NCBI RefSeq assembly: GCF_011493005.1
Contig: NZ_CP049156.1
Location: forward strand, 1-64,000
Direction: 5' to 3'
Origin: Caballeronia sp. SBC1
Lineage (GTDB): Bacteria; Pseudomonadota; Gammaproteobacteria; Burkholderiales; Burkholderiaceae
DNA: 64,000 nt
In this document: one piece after another, positions 39,379 through 46,984 of the stretch
Layout of the letters: each line of letters starts with the position of its first letter
Numbering within the stretch: the first letter of the stretch is position 1
Translations under genes and position numbers: made by a program
The notes under the pieces: model-generated
Told to the model about the DNA's origin: nothing
The model's database searches: none
The model's input: only the letters and a program-made list of their open reading frames with translations

Positions 39379-40123
39379 ATTGTTTTCTTGCCCGGTAGAT
39401 GTCGCGACAATGGATGAGACCGTGGAATGTATTGGCTCGCGGGTTGAGAAAAAGCAGTTCACTCAGCACGTCGTCGTCAATGTCGCGAAGCTTGTCCATA
39501 TGCAGAGTGACCCTGAGTTGGCGGCATCGATTCGCGCGTGCGACATCGTCAATATAGACGGGATGGGCGTTGTATGGGGTGCACGACTTTTAGGTTTTGA
39601 CGTGCCCGAGCGAGTTGCTGGCGTTGATTTGTTCGAGCGTCTCCTGCAGATGGCAGCGGAGCGCGGCCTACCTGTATTCCTGCTAGGAGCGACGGATGCC
39701 GTGGTCAGCCGCGCAGCGGAGGTCGTGTCTGCACGCTATCCGGCGCTACAGGTCGCCGGCCACCATCATGGGTACTTCTGGGACGATGAAGAGCATGTGG
39801 TTGAGATGATTCGTAGCTCGGGCGCAAGACTACTTTTTGTAGCGATTACGTCTCCGAAGAAGGAAAACTTTATCAATCGCTGGAAAGACCGTCTTGGCGT
39901 CGATTTCGTCATGGGGGTGGGTGGTACCTTCGACGTTGTTGCTGGCAAGGTGCGTCGGGCACCTGGATGGATGCAACGCGGCGGACTGGAGTGGGCATTT
40001 CGCGTTGCGCAAGAACCCAGACGGATGTGGAAGCGCTATTTCGTAACTAATAATAAGTTCGCGCTGATGCTGCTTAAATCGCGGGTCGCTTCGGTCATTG
40101 GTAGCGGCGAGCGTAGCAAATAG
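39365..40123 (+). CDS. WecG/TagA/CpsF-family glycosyltransferase (GT26)
   Basis: A 252-residue GT26 enzyme, the family of the enterobacterial UDP-ManNAcA transferase WecG. Motifs: DGMGVVWGARLLGFDVPERV with AGVDLFERLL after it, FLLGATDAVVSRA, TSPKKENFI, and VGGTFDVVAGKVRRAPGW followed by LEWAFRVAQEPRRMWKRY. The presence of wecB and wecC upstream makes ManNAcA its likely donor. The ATG at 39365 is chosen; it overlaps the end of the previous gene by 14 bases. Last gene of the EPS cluster. Confidence 0.92.
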   Translation: MNRIELFSCPVDVATMDETVECIGSRVEKKQFTQHVVVNVAKLVHMQSDPELAASIRACDIVNIDGMGVVWGARLLGFDVPERVAGVDLFERLLQMAAERGLPVFLLGATDAVVSRAAEVVSARYPALQVAGHHHGYFWDDEEHVVEMIRSSGARLLFVAITSPKKENFINRWKDRLGVDFVMGVGGTFDVVAGKVRRAPGWMQRGGLEWAFRVAQEPRRMWKRYFVTNNKFALMLLKSRVASVIGSGERSK

Positions 40124-40441
40124 AGAGAGGCCGCATCGCGTCGACAAGATGTGGCTATGAGACTGCATCTGTGCGCTCACGCGCCCGCGACCCAGGGGCA
40201 GGTGCTCAAACGATAACGCGGTCGCGGAGAACCCATCCTCACCCCCTTCACCCCCTTCACCTCCCGCGCCAGCAACACCCCAACCCCCAACCCCGATCCC
40301 AACACCAACTGTCGGCGCCGCGTAATACGCAGGCGCATAGGCATACCCATACCCGGGCGCCGGGGCATAACCATAAGGCGGCGCGACGATGCACCCCGAG
40401 AGCCCAACCGCTAGTCCGACAACAAGAAAGAGCCTTCCCAT
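39830..40441 (-). CDS. Small Gly/Tyr-rich lipoprotein with an odd antisense tail
   Basis: The N-terminus MGRLFLVVGLAVGLSGC is a clear lipoprotein signal with the lipidated Cys at 17. It is followed by a Pro/Gly/Tyr-rich stretch (YGYAPAPGYGYAYAPAYY) typical of small Burkholderia envelope lipoproteins. After residue about 65 a 9-bp tandem repeat (GEGGEGGE) begins, and from about residue 107 the frame runs antisense through the 3' end of the GT26 gene until 39830. Only the first 65-75 residues look natural. The tail is probably the result of repeat slippage or a deletion that removed the original stop. Confidence 0.55.
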   Translation of the reverse strand: MGRLFLVVGLAVGLSGCIVAPPYGYAPAPGYGYAYAPAYYAAPTVGVGIGVGGWGVAGAGGEGGEGGEDGFSATALSFEHLPLGRGRVSAQMQSHSHILSTRCGLSLFATLAATNDRSDPRFKQHQRELIISYEIALPHPSGFLRNAKCPLQSAALHPSRCPTHLASNNVEGTTHPHDEIDAKTVFPAIDKVFLLRRRNRYKK

Positions 40442-40707
40442 GATTTTTCTCCCTGTTGAGCATTAGAGAGATTGAACCTGGCCTTCGTTCGGCCGGAATT
40501 GTGTCGCTCGTCGCCCGTTGGTTTCGGAAAATTACAGCCCGCCCCAAGTCGGAAATCTGGCCCCAGATGATCCTAGGGTTTTTACCTAAAACAACAATAA
40601 TCTCTTGCGCGCATCGCGGTTAATTTTCAGAAACGCCTTACCTACACTTGAATCACAGAACGCGAACAAGGTTGTTCGCGGCAAAACAAGATTCGGAGGT
40701 AAGTATC

Positions 40708-41028
40708 ATGAAGTCGCTTATTCAAGCCGTTGTAGTTGCCGCAGTGCTCGCCGTCCCGGCCGTTTCGTTTGCTCAGTCGAACCAACAGCCATTGACCCGT
40801 GCTGAAGTGAAGGCGCAATTGATCCAGATTGAGAAGGCCGGCTACAACCCGGCAACAGCGAACGATTACGACTACCCAGCCAACATTCAAGCTGCAGAAG
40901 CACGCGTCGCGGCGCAAAACGGTGGTGCCAGCAGCTACGGTGGGGTGGCTAATGGGTCTTCAGATTCCGGAACCCCTGTCCAATCTTCATTCGGCGACAA
41001 CGTGCACTCGCCGTACATGGGCCATTGA
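40708..41028 (+). CDS. DUF4148 family secreted protein
   Basis: A 106-residue exported protein of the DUF4148 family, abundant in Burkholderiaceae. Signal peptide MKSLIQAVVVAAVLAVPAVS ends before FAQS. The mature part has the family core LTRAEVKAQLIQIEKAGYNP followed by a DYPANIQAAEARVA helix and a Ser/Gly-rich tail. Function unknown. The start has a good GGAGGTAAGTATC before the ATG at 40708. Confidence 0.88.
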   Translation: MKSLIQAVVVAAVLAVPAVSFAQSNQQPLTRAEVKAQLIQIEKAGYNPATANDYDYPANIQAAEARVAAQNGGASSYGGVANGSSDSGTPVQSSFGDNVHSPYMGH

Positions 41029-41142
41029 TCACATTGAATCACGCGGTATGGGACTGGGCCGGCGACTAACCGAATGTGAGTCGCCCGGCGGCGTAGCCTG
41101 AGCGAGCAGAATGCTTGCGCGCCGCACACCTATAAAAGACTG

Positions 41143-41209
41143 AATCCGTACCTCCTCCAACGGGTTTAATCCCGGTGGACTTGCCCAGCTCGGCTGTCTG
41201 GGCTTTTTT
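41143..41209 (+). ncRNA. Candidate small RNA with anti-Shine-Dalgarno motif
   Basis: A possible -10 box TATAAA (41131-41136) precedes about 67 nt that end in a complete terminator. The RNA would show CCTCCTCC (41151-41158) unpaired, then a short hairpin CGGG-TTTAAT-CCCG and the terminator stem. Exposed CUCCUCC motifs are known in sRNAs that block ribosome sites. No good -35 box is seen, so the 5' end is a guess. Confidence 0.35.
41183..41209 (+). terminator. Rho-independent terminator
   Basis: GCCCAG (41183-41188) / CTGGGC (41198-41203) with a 9-base loop, followed by six T (41204-41209). It would end either a small RNA starting near 41143 or read-through from the DUF4148 gene 155 bp upstream. 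Confidence 0.8.
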
Positions 41210-41347
41210 GCGTATTTCGACGGCGCATAGACGGTACGTAACGAGGCAAGCTCGAAACGTCACATAGCGCTTACACGCCGCAAGATTCGCATTTCAAAAT
41301 GCGTGACCTAAAATGTAAGCAGGTTGTGACGTATTAAGGAGGCGGCC

Positions 41348-41518
41348 ATGACTGAGTCCATGATCGGTTTTGTGGTGGTCCTTGCGGTCCTGATCGTCAT
41401 TGCTGCCATAGTGGGCCGCCGGTATCGGCGTGAGCACCCAGAAGACGGCAGCGGATGGGTTCGTATGCGTGAATGGCTCGATACACACCACATGAGCTGG
41501 ATGCACCACAAGCATTAA
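41348..41518 (+). CDS. Small single-span membrane protein
   Basis: A 56-residue protein beginning MTESMIGFVVVLAVLIVI, with one membrane segment at about 5-22, a basic stop-transfer GRRYRREH and a His/Met-rich end (THHMSWMHHKH). The ribosome site AAGGAGGC lies 6 bases before the ATG. The His/Met-rich tail could bind metal, but no family is recognised. Neighbours are a DUF4148 protein and a minus-strand hypothetical, separated from it by a terminator. Confidence 0.65.
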   Translation: MTESMIGFVVVLAVLIVIAAIVGRRYRREHPEDGSGWVRMREWLDTHHMSWMHHKH

Positions 41519-41529
41519 CGCATCGTTTA

Positions 41530-41563
41530 AAAAACAAAAAACCCACTCGCAACGTGCGGTGGG
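41530..41563 (-). terminator. Terminator for the minus-strand gene at 41589-41879
   Basis: Read on the minus strand, CCCAC (41563-41559) and GTGGG (41546-41542) bracket a 12-base loop and are followed by TTTTTTG and another T-run down to 41530. It sits between the convergent small genes and could serve both. Confidence 0.6.
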
Positions 41564-41588
41564 CAAAGAAGAAGTGGGTGACGAAACT

Positions 41589-41879
41589 TCATGGCGCAGA
41601 GGTGGAAGTGCACCGGGGAGCAGTGCGGTTCGGCCCCGGTTCAGTTTCGGCAGGCGACTTCACCGCTCGCGGACGCCTCCGTCCGTCGACCTCTGCTTTT
41701 CCATATTCGACAGCAAACCGGCAGGCGTCGTCCGCTTCAGCGAAGTGGCCGAGCACGCCCGATGCCCAGCGCGCGCCGTTCGGTTTGGTGACAATGACCA
41801 TCGACGCGAAACTGCCACGCTCACCGGCTGCAAGAGGCACCAAAACATGATCGTTATAGTTGAGTGGAATGGCGTGCAT
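41589..41879 (-). CDS. Hypothetical 96-residue protein
   Basis: The ATG at 41879 has a strong ribosome site, GAGGAGG, six bases upstream. The protein begins MHAIPLNYNDHVLVPLAAGE and continues with a beta-strand-rich core (FASMVIVTKPNGARWASGVL) and a helix (FAEADDACRFAVEYGKAEVD); the last 25 residues are Arg/Pro-rich. It resembles small Burkholderia hypothetical proteins of unknown function. A terminator follows. Real gene likely, function unknown. Confidence 0.6.
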   Translation of the reverse strand: MHAIPLNYNDHVLVPLAAGERGSFASMVIVTKPNGARWASGVLGHFAEADDACRFAVEYGKAEVDGRRRPRAVKSPAETEPGPNRTAPRCTSTSAP

Positions 41880-42132
41880 TCGGCCTCCTCGTTAAACGAG
41901 ATTTTCGATTGGTGATTTTCCCGTGCTGGGGTAAACGTGGTTGTTAGTAATTGAAAAAAACGGAAACAAGACGTGCAAAAAAGGCGGCGCGTGCCGGGTA
42001 AGGCGGTGAACGCAGGTTTTTGGTCGGGACGGGTTTTTGCAAGCCGCAAAATACGCTGCTTAAGGGGAACAATTCTGCTTCAGCAATCCTCCATTACCGA
42101 CCGTAAAACCGGTAATGCCTTCGGGAAGATTT

Positions 42133-42384
42133 TTATCGTGAAAGATAAGGATTGCGTAGAGTTATTGTGCCAACTTTGACTGGCGCATTGTTATTGGTCG
42201 TTCGGTTTAGCGCCGCCGAGTCTTCCGCTGTCATTTCATAGACAGGATGCATATTGGCGCCATCGGACCATTCCCGCTGGTAACGCCATTTTCCATCGCC
42301 GAGCATGTAGCGCCACGCTACCGGCATCCGGACGGCTTGTTCCGCTGGCGACAGCCACTCGCTCATATCTTCACGTTGGCCCAT
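42133..42384 (-). CDS. Hypothetical 83-residue protein
   Basis: Begins MGQREDMSEWLSPAEQAVRM with the ribosome site GGGAG seven bases before the ATG at 42384. The middle (RYMLGDGKWRYQREWSDGAN) is rich in Trp, Arg and Tyr. No family recognised, no signal peptide. It lies next to the other minus-strand hypothetical gene, with a 253-bp gap (41880-42132) in which I see nothing. Likely a real small gene. Confidence 0.5.
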   Translation of the reverse strand: MGQREDMSEWLSPAEQAVRMPVAWRYMLGDGKWRYQREWSDGANMHPVYEMTAEDSAALNRTTNNNAPVKVGTITLRNPYLSR

Positions 42385-42795
42385 GTTTCGCTCCCGGTTG
42401 TTGTTTTCAACATCCTAGGTCGGGACACCGTGTCGATATGCTCGCTTGCGCTCACATCGCGATTATTGGCCAGTTGAATGGTGTGCGGCTAGTCGCTACT
42501 GCTGAGAACTAAATCTTGAGAGTTCGCGCTCCCGCTCCTTGCGTACTCGCATACAGGTTGTTGTTCGTGTAGATCGCGGCAGAAGTGAAAAAACCCGAAG
42601 GATCGGCGGCCGGATATGCGGTAACTGACAACGGCGCTTCTTAAGTGAGATGACTTCATCGACGACGGGTGTTACGAAAAACTACCTTCATTCAGCCCCT
42701 CCATGCTCAGCGGATGTCCCTGTGCCGGCATATTTCGTTACCCATATGCGAAGTTTAACTTTGTAGTTTGCCTTTGCATCTGCTAAAATGCGGGA
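42385..42795. other. 411-bp intergenic region before the MarR gene
   Basis: No credible gene. The right end holds the MarR-gene promoter and an operator-like dyad (42757-42789). The left part should contain the promoter of the minus-strand hypothetical gene. Nothing else was recognised. Confidence 0.5.
42757..42789 (+). promoter_or_regulatory. Promoter and operator-like dyad of the marR operon
   Basis: A -35-like TTGTAG (42761-42766) and a -10 TAAAAT (42784-42789) with 17-bp spacing. The dyad AACT-TTGT-AGTT (42757-42768) overlaps the -35, a usual position for an autorepressing MarR protein. The predicted start of transcription is at or next to the ATG at 42796, so the mRNA may be leaderless. 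Confidence 0.5.
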
Positions 42796-43260
42796 ATGAA
42801 CACGAACGAGAAAACGCAACTCACCCCTCCCGAAGTCGCGCATGCGCACGCTGTCGCGGGGGAATTGCGCGTGGTGCTGGGCAAGCTGAAGCGGCGGTTG
42901 CGCGAAGAGGCCAATCTGGGAGAGTTCACTTTGTCCCAGATGTCAGCCCTTAGCCGTCTGGAGCGAGAGGGTCCTGCGACTGTAACCACGCTCGCGCGCG
43001 CTGAAGGTGTGCGTCCGCAATCCATGGGCGCCACCGTGTCTGCCCTGGAGGCGGCCGGGTTTGTGACCGGCACGCCGGACCCGGCCGATGGGCGTCAGAC
43101 CATTTTGTCCCTCACTGACGCATGCCGGGAATGGATCAAGGCGAGCCGCGCAGCCCGGGAAGACTGGTTGTTCCGTGCCATCCGAACCAAGCTCACGCCC
43201 GCCGAGCAAGAGGAGCTCGCGACCACCGTCGCGCTGCTCAATCGGCTCGTCGATTCCTGA
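42796..43260 (+). CDS. MarR-family transcriptional regulator
   Basis: A 154-residue winged-helix repressor. The DNA-binding region reads FTLSQMSALSRLEREGPATV, then ARAEGVRPQSMGATVSALEA, and the wing DPADGRQTILSLTDA is the standard MarR wing. It is followed on the same strand by an isochorismatase-like hydrolase (101-bp gap) and an MFS exporter, so it probably represses these in the absence of a phenolic or drug ligand. No Shine-Dalgarno is seen before the ATG beyond GGGA at 2 bases. Confidence 0.9.
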   Translation: MNTNEKTQLTPPEVAHAHAVAGELRVVLGKLKRRLREEANLGEFTLSQMSALSRLEREGPATVTTLARAEGVRPQSMGATVSALEAAGFVTGTPDPADGRQTILSLTDACREWIKASRAAREDWLFRAIRTKLTPAEQEELATTVALLNRLVDS

Positions 43261-43361
43261 TTCAACCCCGCGTGGCAGAAGCGCTGCCATCGGCTCGCGT
43301 ATCCCCTTGCCGCGCCTCATCCCAGGTGCGTCGCAGTCCAACTTGCAGGAAGGAAAACACC

Positions 43362-43925
43362 ATGACGATCACCACGCTTGACCCTAAGACGGCGCTTGTC
43401 GTCATCGATCTGCAGAAGGGAATTGTTGCGCTTCCGACCGCGCACCCCGTCAATGAAGTCGTCAAGCACGCCAGCGAGTTGCTTGACGCGTTCCGTAGCC
43501 ACGGATTGCCCGTCGTGCTCGTCAACGTTGCCGGCGGTGCGCCGGGCCGCTCAGAGCAGTCGCGCAGTCTTTCCGATCTCCCCGCCGATTGGGCCGACCT
43601 TGTCCCCGAGTTGAAGCAACAGCCTGAAGATCACGTCGTTACGAAGCGGACGTGGGGCGCGTTCACGAATACCGGTCTCGATGAACATCTGAAGAAGCTG
43701 GGTGTCACGCAAGTCGTTATCGCCGGGGTGGCGACCAGCATTGGTGTTGAGTCGACCGCGCGTTACGCGCACGAGCACGGGTTCAACGTGACGCTGGCCG
43801 TCGATGCAATGACCGACATGAATGCCGATGCCCACACCAACAGCATCATGCGGATCTTCCCAAGGCTGGGCGAGACCGGCACGAGTCGCGAGATCATCGC
43901 TTTGCTCGGCAGCATCCGCGCGTGA
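43362..43925 (+). CDS. Isochorismatase-family cysteine hydrolase
   Basis: A 187-residue cytosolic hydrolase. The catalytic Asp is in ALVVIDLQKGI near residue 16 and the Lys in VTKRTWGAF. The position of the usual nucleophile Cys in the family's GVATxxCVxxTAR motif reads GVATSIGVESTARYA, so the Cys is replaced by Gly here. Loss of the Cys suggests a non-hydrolytic or altered role, as in the isochorismatase-like subgroup. The ATG at 43362 has AGGAAAACACC before it. Confidence 0.85.
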   Translation: MTITTLDPKTALVVIDLQKGIVALPTAHPVNEVVKHASELLDAFRSHGLPVVLVNVAGGAPGRSEQSRSLSDLPADWADLVPELKQQPEDHVVTKRTWGAFTNTGLDEHLKKLGVTQVVIAGVATSIGVESTARYAHEHGFNVTLAVDAMTDMNADAHTNSIMRIFPRLGETGTSREIIALLGSIRA

Positions 43926-43965
43926 GCTCTTTCAGCGCGCAGATAGTGGCTTCGGGAGCTGTCCG

Positions 43966-45231
43966 ATGAGCGGCACGTTCCGCTCGCTGAACAGCTTCAA
44001 CTACCGGGTCTGGGCCGGCGGCGCGATCGTCTCGAATATCGGAACGTGGATGCAGCGCACGGCTCAGGACTGGCTCGTGCTCACGCAACTGACTCACCAC
44101 AATGCAACCGCGGTTGGCGTGGTCATGGCGCTCCAGTTCGGCCCGCATCTTCTTTTGCTGCCCTTCACCGGTTTTGCGGCCGATCATCTCGATCGCCGCA
44201 AACTCCTGATGGGCACTCAGGCGGCTTTGGGAACGCTCGCGCTTGGGCTGGGTGTCCTCACTGTCGCAGGGTGGGTCCACTTGTGGCACGTGTACGCGTT
44301 TGCGTTTTTACTCGGCAGCGTCAGTGCGTTCGATGCCCCCGCGCGTCAGACGTTCGTCGCCGATCTGGTCGGTGAAACCGATCTGTCAAATGCCGTGGCG
44401 CTGAACTCCACATCGTTCAACGCCGCTCGAATGATTGGTCCCGCCATTGCCGGGTTGCTGATTGCATCGGTGGGGACGGGGTGGGTGTTCCTGATCAACG
44501 CAGCGTCGTTTGTCGCGGTGCTCTGCTCGCTGGGGTTTCTTCGCGTTGGTGAATTTCACCTGAGCAAGCGGGCCGTCCGCGCGCGGGGGAGCCTGGCTGA
44601 AGGGTTTCGTTATGTCTGGAAACGGCCCGATCTGAAAGCGGTGCTGCTCATGCTGTTTCTGATCGGCACGTTTGGGCTCAATTTCCCGATTTTCATCTCC
44701 ACGATGTCCGTCACCGTCTTTCATGCCGGAGCGAGTCAATACGGACTCCTGACGTCGATCATGGCGATTGGGACAATCGCAGGCGCGCTGCTTGCGGCGA
44801 GGCGGGCGAAGCCGCGGATTGGTGTGTTGTTGACGGGCACCGCGGTCTTCGGTGCCGGCTGTGCGCTGGCGGCGATCGCGCCAAGCTATGGTTTCTTTGG
44901 TCTTGCGCTTGTGGTCATCGGCCTGTCCGCGCAAACCATCACCACGACGACAAACAGCACGATGCAGCTATCTACAGAACCCGCCATGCGCGGACGCGTG
45001 ATGGCGATCTTTTTGGCGATTGCGTTGGGTGGCACGCCTTTAGGTGCGCCGGTTATAGGTTGGGTCGCCGATACGTTCGGCCCGCGTTGGGCGCTTGGCG
45101 TTGCCGCGGCGGCAGGGTTCGCGGCGGCGATCGTCGGCATTCGCTATCTGGCGAAGTACCGGCAGTTGCGAGTGTTCATCGATGCAGGGAGACTGCGGTT
45201 TAGTATCGATGAGGGGGATGCGGTGGTTTGA
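43966..45231 (+). CDS. MFS transporter (DHA3/EntS-like)
   Basis: A 421-residue exporter with about 12 membrane segments. It begins MSGTFRSLNSFNYRVWAGGA and has the pattern NIGTWMQRTAQDWLVLTQLT, DHLDRRKLLMGTQA and DAPARQTFVADLVGETDLSN, typical of the EntS/DHA3 group of drug and siderophore exporters. It is third in the marR operon, 40 bp after the hydrolase. It ends before a strong shared terminator. Substrate unknown. Confidence 0.9.
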   Translation: MSGTFRSLNSFNYRVWAGGAIVSNIGTWMQRTAQDWLVLTQLTHHNATAVGVVMALQFGPHLLLLPFTGFAADHLDRRKLLMGTQAALGTLALGLGVLTVAGWVHLWHVYAFAFLLGSVSAFDAPARQTFVADLVGETDLSNAVALNSTSFNAARMIGPAIAGLLIASVGTGWVFLINAASFVAVLCSLGFLRVGEFHLSKRAVRARGSLAEGFRYVWKRPDLKAVLLMLFLIGTFGLNFPIFISTMSVTVFHAGASQYGLLTSIMAIGTIAGALLAARRAKPRIGVLLTGTAVFGAGCALAAIAPSYGFFGLALVVIGLSAQTITTTTNSTMQLSTEPAMRGRVMAIFLAIALGGTPLGAPVIGWVADTFGPRWALGVAAAAGFAAAIVGIRYLAKYRQLRVFIDAGRLRFSIDEGDAVV

Positions 45232-45277
45232 AGGGTGTTTTTGAATGGTCCCAGGCGGGAAACTGAAGCCAAAATGA

Positions 45278-45314
45278 AAAAGGGTTTGCAAGCCAAAAGC
45301 TTGCAAACCCTTTT
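45278..45314. terminator. Bidirectional terminator, perfect 16-bp stem
   Basis: AAAAGGGTTTGCAAGC (45278-45293) pairs perfectly with GCTTGCAAACCCTTTT (45299-45314) around a 5-base loop. A/T-rich ends on both sides make it work in both directions: for the MFS gene on the plus strand and for the tRNA on the minus strand. Confidence 0.9.
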
Positions 45315-45321
45315 AAATACT

Positions 45322-45397
45322 TGGTGGGGCGTGACAGATTCGAACTGTCGACCTACGGATTAAGAGTCCGCTGCTCTACCAGCTGAGCTAACGCCCC
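45322..45397 (-). tRNA. tRNA-Lys, anticodon CTT
   Basis: 76 nt on the minus strand including an encoded CCA end. Acceptor GGGGCGT pairs with ACGCCCC, the D-arm reads GCTCAGCTGGTAGAGC, the anticodon loop CTCTTAA carries CTT, the variable loop is AGGTC and the T-arm is ACAGTTCGAATCTGT. All four arms pair. It reads AAG codons. Confidence 0.97.
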
Positions 45398-45667
45398 GAA
45401 AAACTGAATCCGAATTATAGCGACGTTTTCGCAGATTGCGCAACTGTCCGCAACGTAAAACCTGAAAATAACGTCTCGCAGACGCCTGAAAGCCTCATGG
45501 CACATGGCGTGGGCGCTCGTCGGCCATCCCAAAAAGCCTCGCTTCGGGCAATTGTCACGAGCCGTTATCATGACGGACGCATGAAACAAGCGCTCGTTGC
45601 GGCACCGGCAAACGCACGGAAGTAGTCACAAGAACAGCCGCGAGATCAACATCACTAAACCAAACCC

Positions 45668-46072
45668 ATGGACGAATCCGCCATCCGCGCTTTGCTCGAT
45701 ACCACCTTCGCGCCATGGATCCGCGACCTGGGCCTGACGCCGGAAAGTTCCACCGATACCAGCGTGACCCTGCGCCTGCCGCACGCGGACAAGCTCCGCC
45801 ACGCGGGCGGCGTGATCTGCGGCCAGGTTTTCATGGCCGCTGCTGATACCGCCATGATCGTCGCCATCGCACACACACTGGGCGGTTTCCAGCCGATGAC
45901 CACCGTCTCGCTGACGACAAGCTTTCTACGCCCGGTCAAAGCCGGCGATGTTCTCGTCACGGCCAAAATCCTGCGTCGCGGCCGCAACCTGATCTTCGGC
46001 GAAATCGAACTCCACGACGAAACTGGCGCACTCGCTGCTCATGCGACCACCACGGTTATGCTCCTCACATAA
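45668..46072 (+). CDS. PaaI-family hotdog thioesterase
   Basis: A 134-residue acyl-CoA thioesterase-like protein. The hotdog core is visible as LPHADKLRHAGGVICGQVFM with the active-site region AADTAMIVAIAHTLGG, followed by TTVSLTTSFLRPVKAGDVLV, the usual strand pair. Such enzymes hydrolyse phenylacetyl- or medium-chain acyl-CoA. It lies 20 bp before the patatin gene, so the two are probably co-transcribed. Confidence 0.88.
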   Translation: MDESAIRALLDTTFAPWIRDLGLTPESSTDTSVTLRLPHADKLRHAGGVICGQVFMAAADTAMIVAIAHTLGGFQPMTTVSLTTSFLRPVKAGDVLVTAKILRRGRNLIFGEIELHDETGALAAHATTTVMLLT

Positions 46073-46092
46073 AACAAGCAAAACAAGCCAAC

Positions 46093-46968
46093 ATGTTCGA
46101 TCAAGTCGTATTCGCCGGCGGCGGCAACCGCTGCTGGTGGCAAGCCGGTTTCTGGGACATTGTCCAGCCGGAACTCAAGCTGCGCCCACGCGTGATCACC
46201 AGCATCTCGGCCGGCGCGGCCACGGCCTGCATGCTGTACATGAACCGCTCCGAATGGGTGATGGACTACTACGCGCACGTCCTGCGCGACAATTCGAAAA
46301 ACGCGTATTGGGGTAATTTGCTGCGTGGCGAATCGGTGTTTCCACATTATCGGATCTACAGGCAGGCACTACTCGACATCTACGGCGCCGAGTTTCCATC
46401 GCTGCAAAACGCGCCGGAGATTCGCATCGGCGTATCGCATTTGCCGCGTTGGCTGGGTGCTCGCAGCGCGGTTGCTGCCGGGCTGATCGCCTATAACATC
46501 GAAAAGTACGTGCGCAAGAAGCTGCATCCCACGCTCGGTCAGTCGCTCGGTTTCCATCCGGAATTCGTGAAGGCGCAAGAGTGCGCGACGGTCGAAGACC
46601 TCGCCGACCTGATCCTGCAATCGTCCTGCACGCCGCCGTTCACGCCCGTCATGCGCAGGCACGGAAGGCCGGTACTCGATGGCGGCATGGTCGACAATGT
46701 GCCGGTCGGTGCGCTGGATGCGTCGCCGGGACTGGTTCTCGTGATGGTGACGCGCGTGTATCCGCGACCGCAGATGTTTGTCGTGGAGCACGGCGCGAAC
46801 CGCGATCAGCGTCGCGTTTATGTGCAGCCGTCTCGCAAAGTGCCGATTTCGGCATGGGATTACACGAGTCCGTCCCTGATGCGGCCCGCGTACGATCTGG
46901 GCCGTGCCGATGGTGAGCAATTCCTGACACGCTTGCCCGATCTACTTGGCGCCGCGGCGCATCTTTAA
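46093..46968 (+). CDS. Patatin-like phospholipase
   Basis: A 291-residue lipid acyl hydrolase. The oxyanion loop AGGGNRCWWQAGF is at 9-21. The nucleophile elbow reads SISAGAATA near residue 38, where the family consensus is GxSxG; the first Gly is Ser here. The catalytic Asp is in LDGGMVDNVPVGAL near 200. No signal peptide is seen. It sits between the thioesterase and the OsmC gene. The replaced Gly may or may not affect activity. Confidence 0.88.
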   Translation: MFDQVVFAGGGNRCWWQAGFWDIVQPELKLRPRVITSISAGAATACMLYMNRSEWVMDYYAHVLRDNSKNAYWGNLLRGESVFPHYRIYRQALLDIYGAEFPSLQNAPEIRIGVSHLPRWLGARSAVAAGLIAYNIEKYVRKKLHPTLGQSLGFHPEFVKAQECATVEDLADLILQSSCTPPFTPVMRRHGRPVLDGGMVDNVPVGALDASPGLVLVMVTRVYPRPQMFVVEHGANRDQRRVYVQPSRKVPISAWDYTSPSLMRPAYDLGRADGEQFLTRLPDLLGAAAHL

Positions 46969-46984
46969 AAGGAGTGTTGAATCG

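Larger units (their letters stand above)
41029..41347. other. 319-bp intergenic region with a candidate small RNA
   Basis: It contains a TATAAA box, a CCTCCTCC motif and a strong terminator (see the ncRNA and terminator entries). The distal part (41214-41347) should hold the promoter of the small membrane protein at 41348, which is preceded by AAGGAGGC. Confidence 0.5.
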
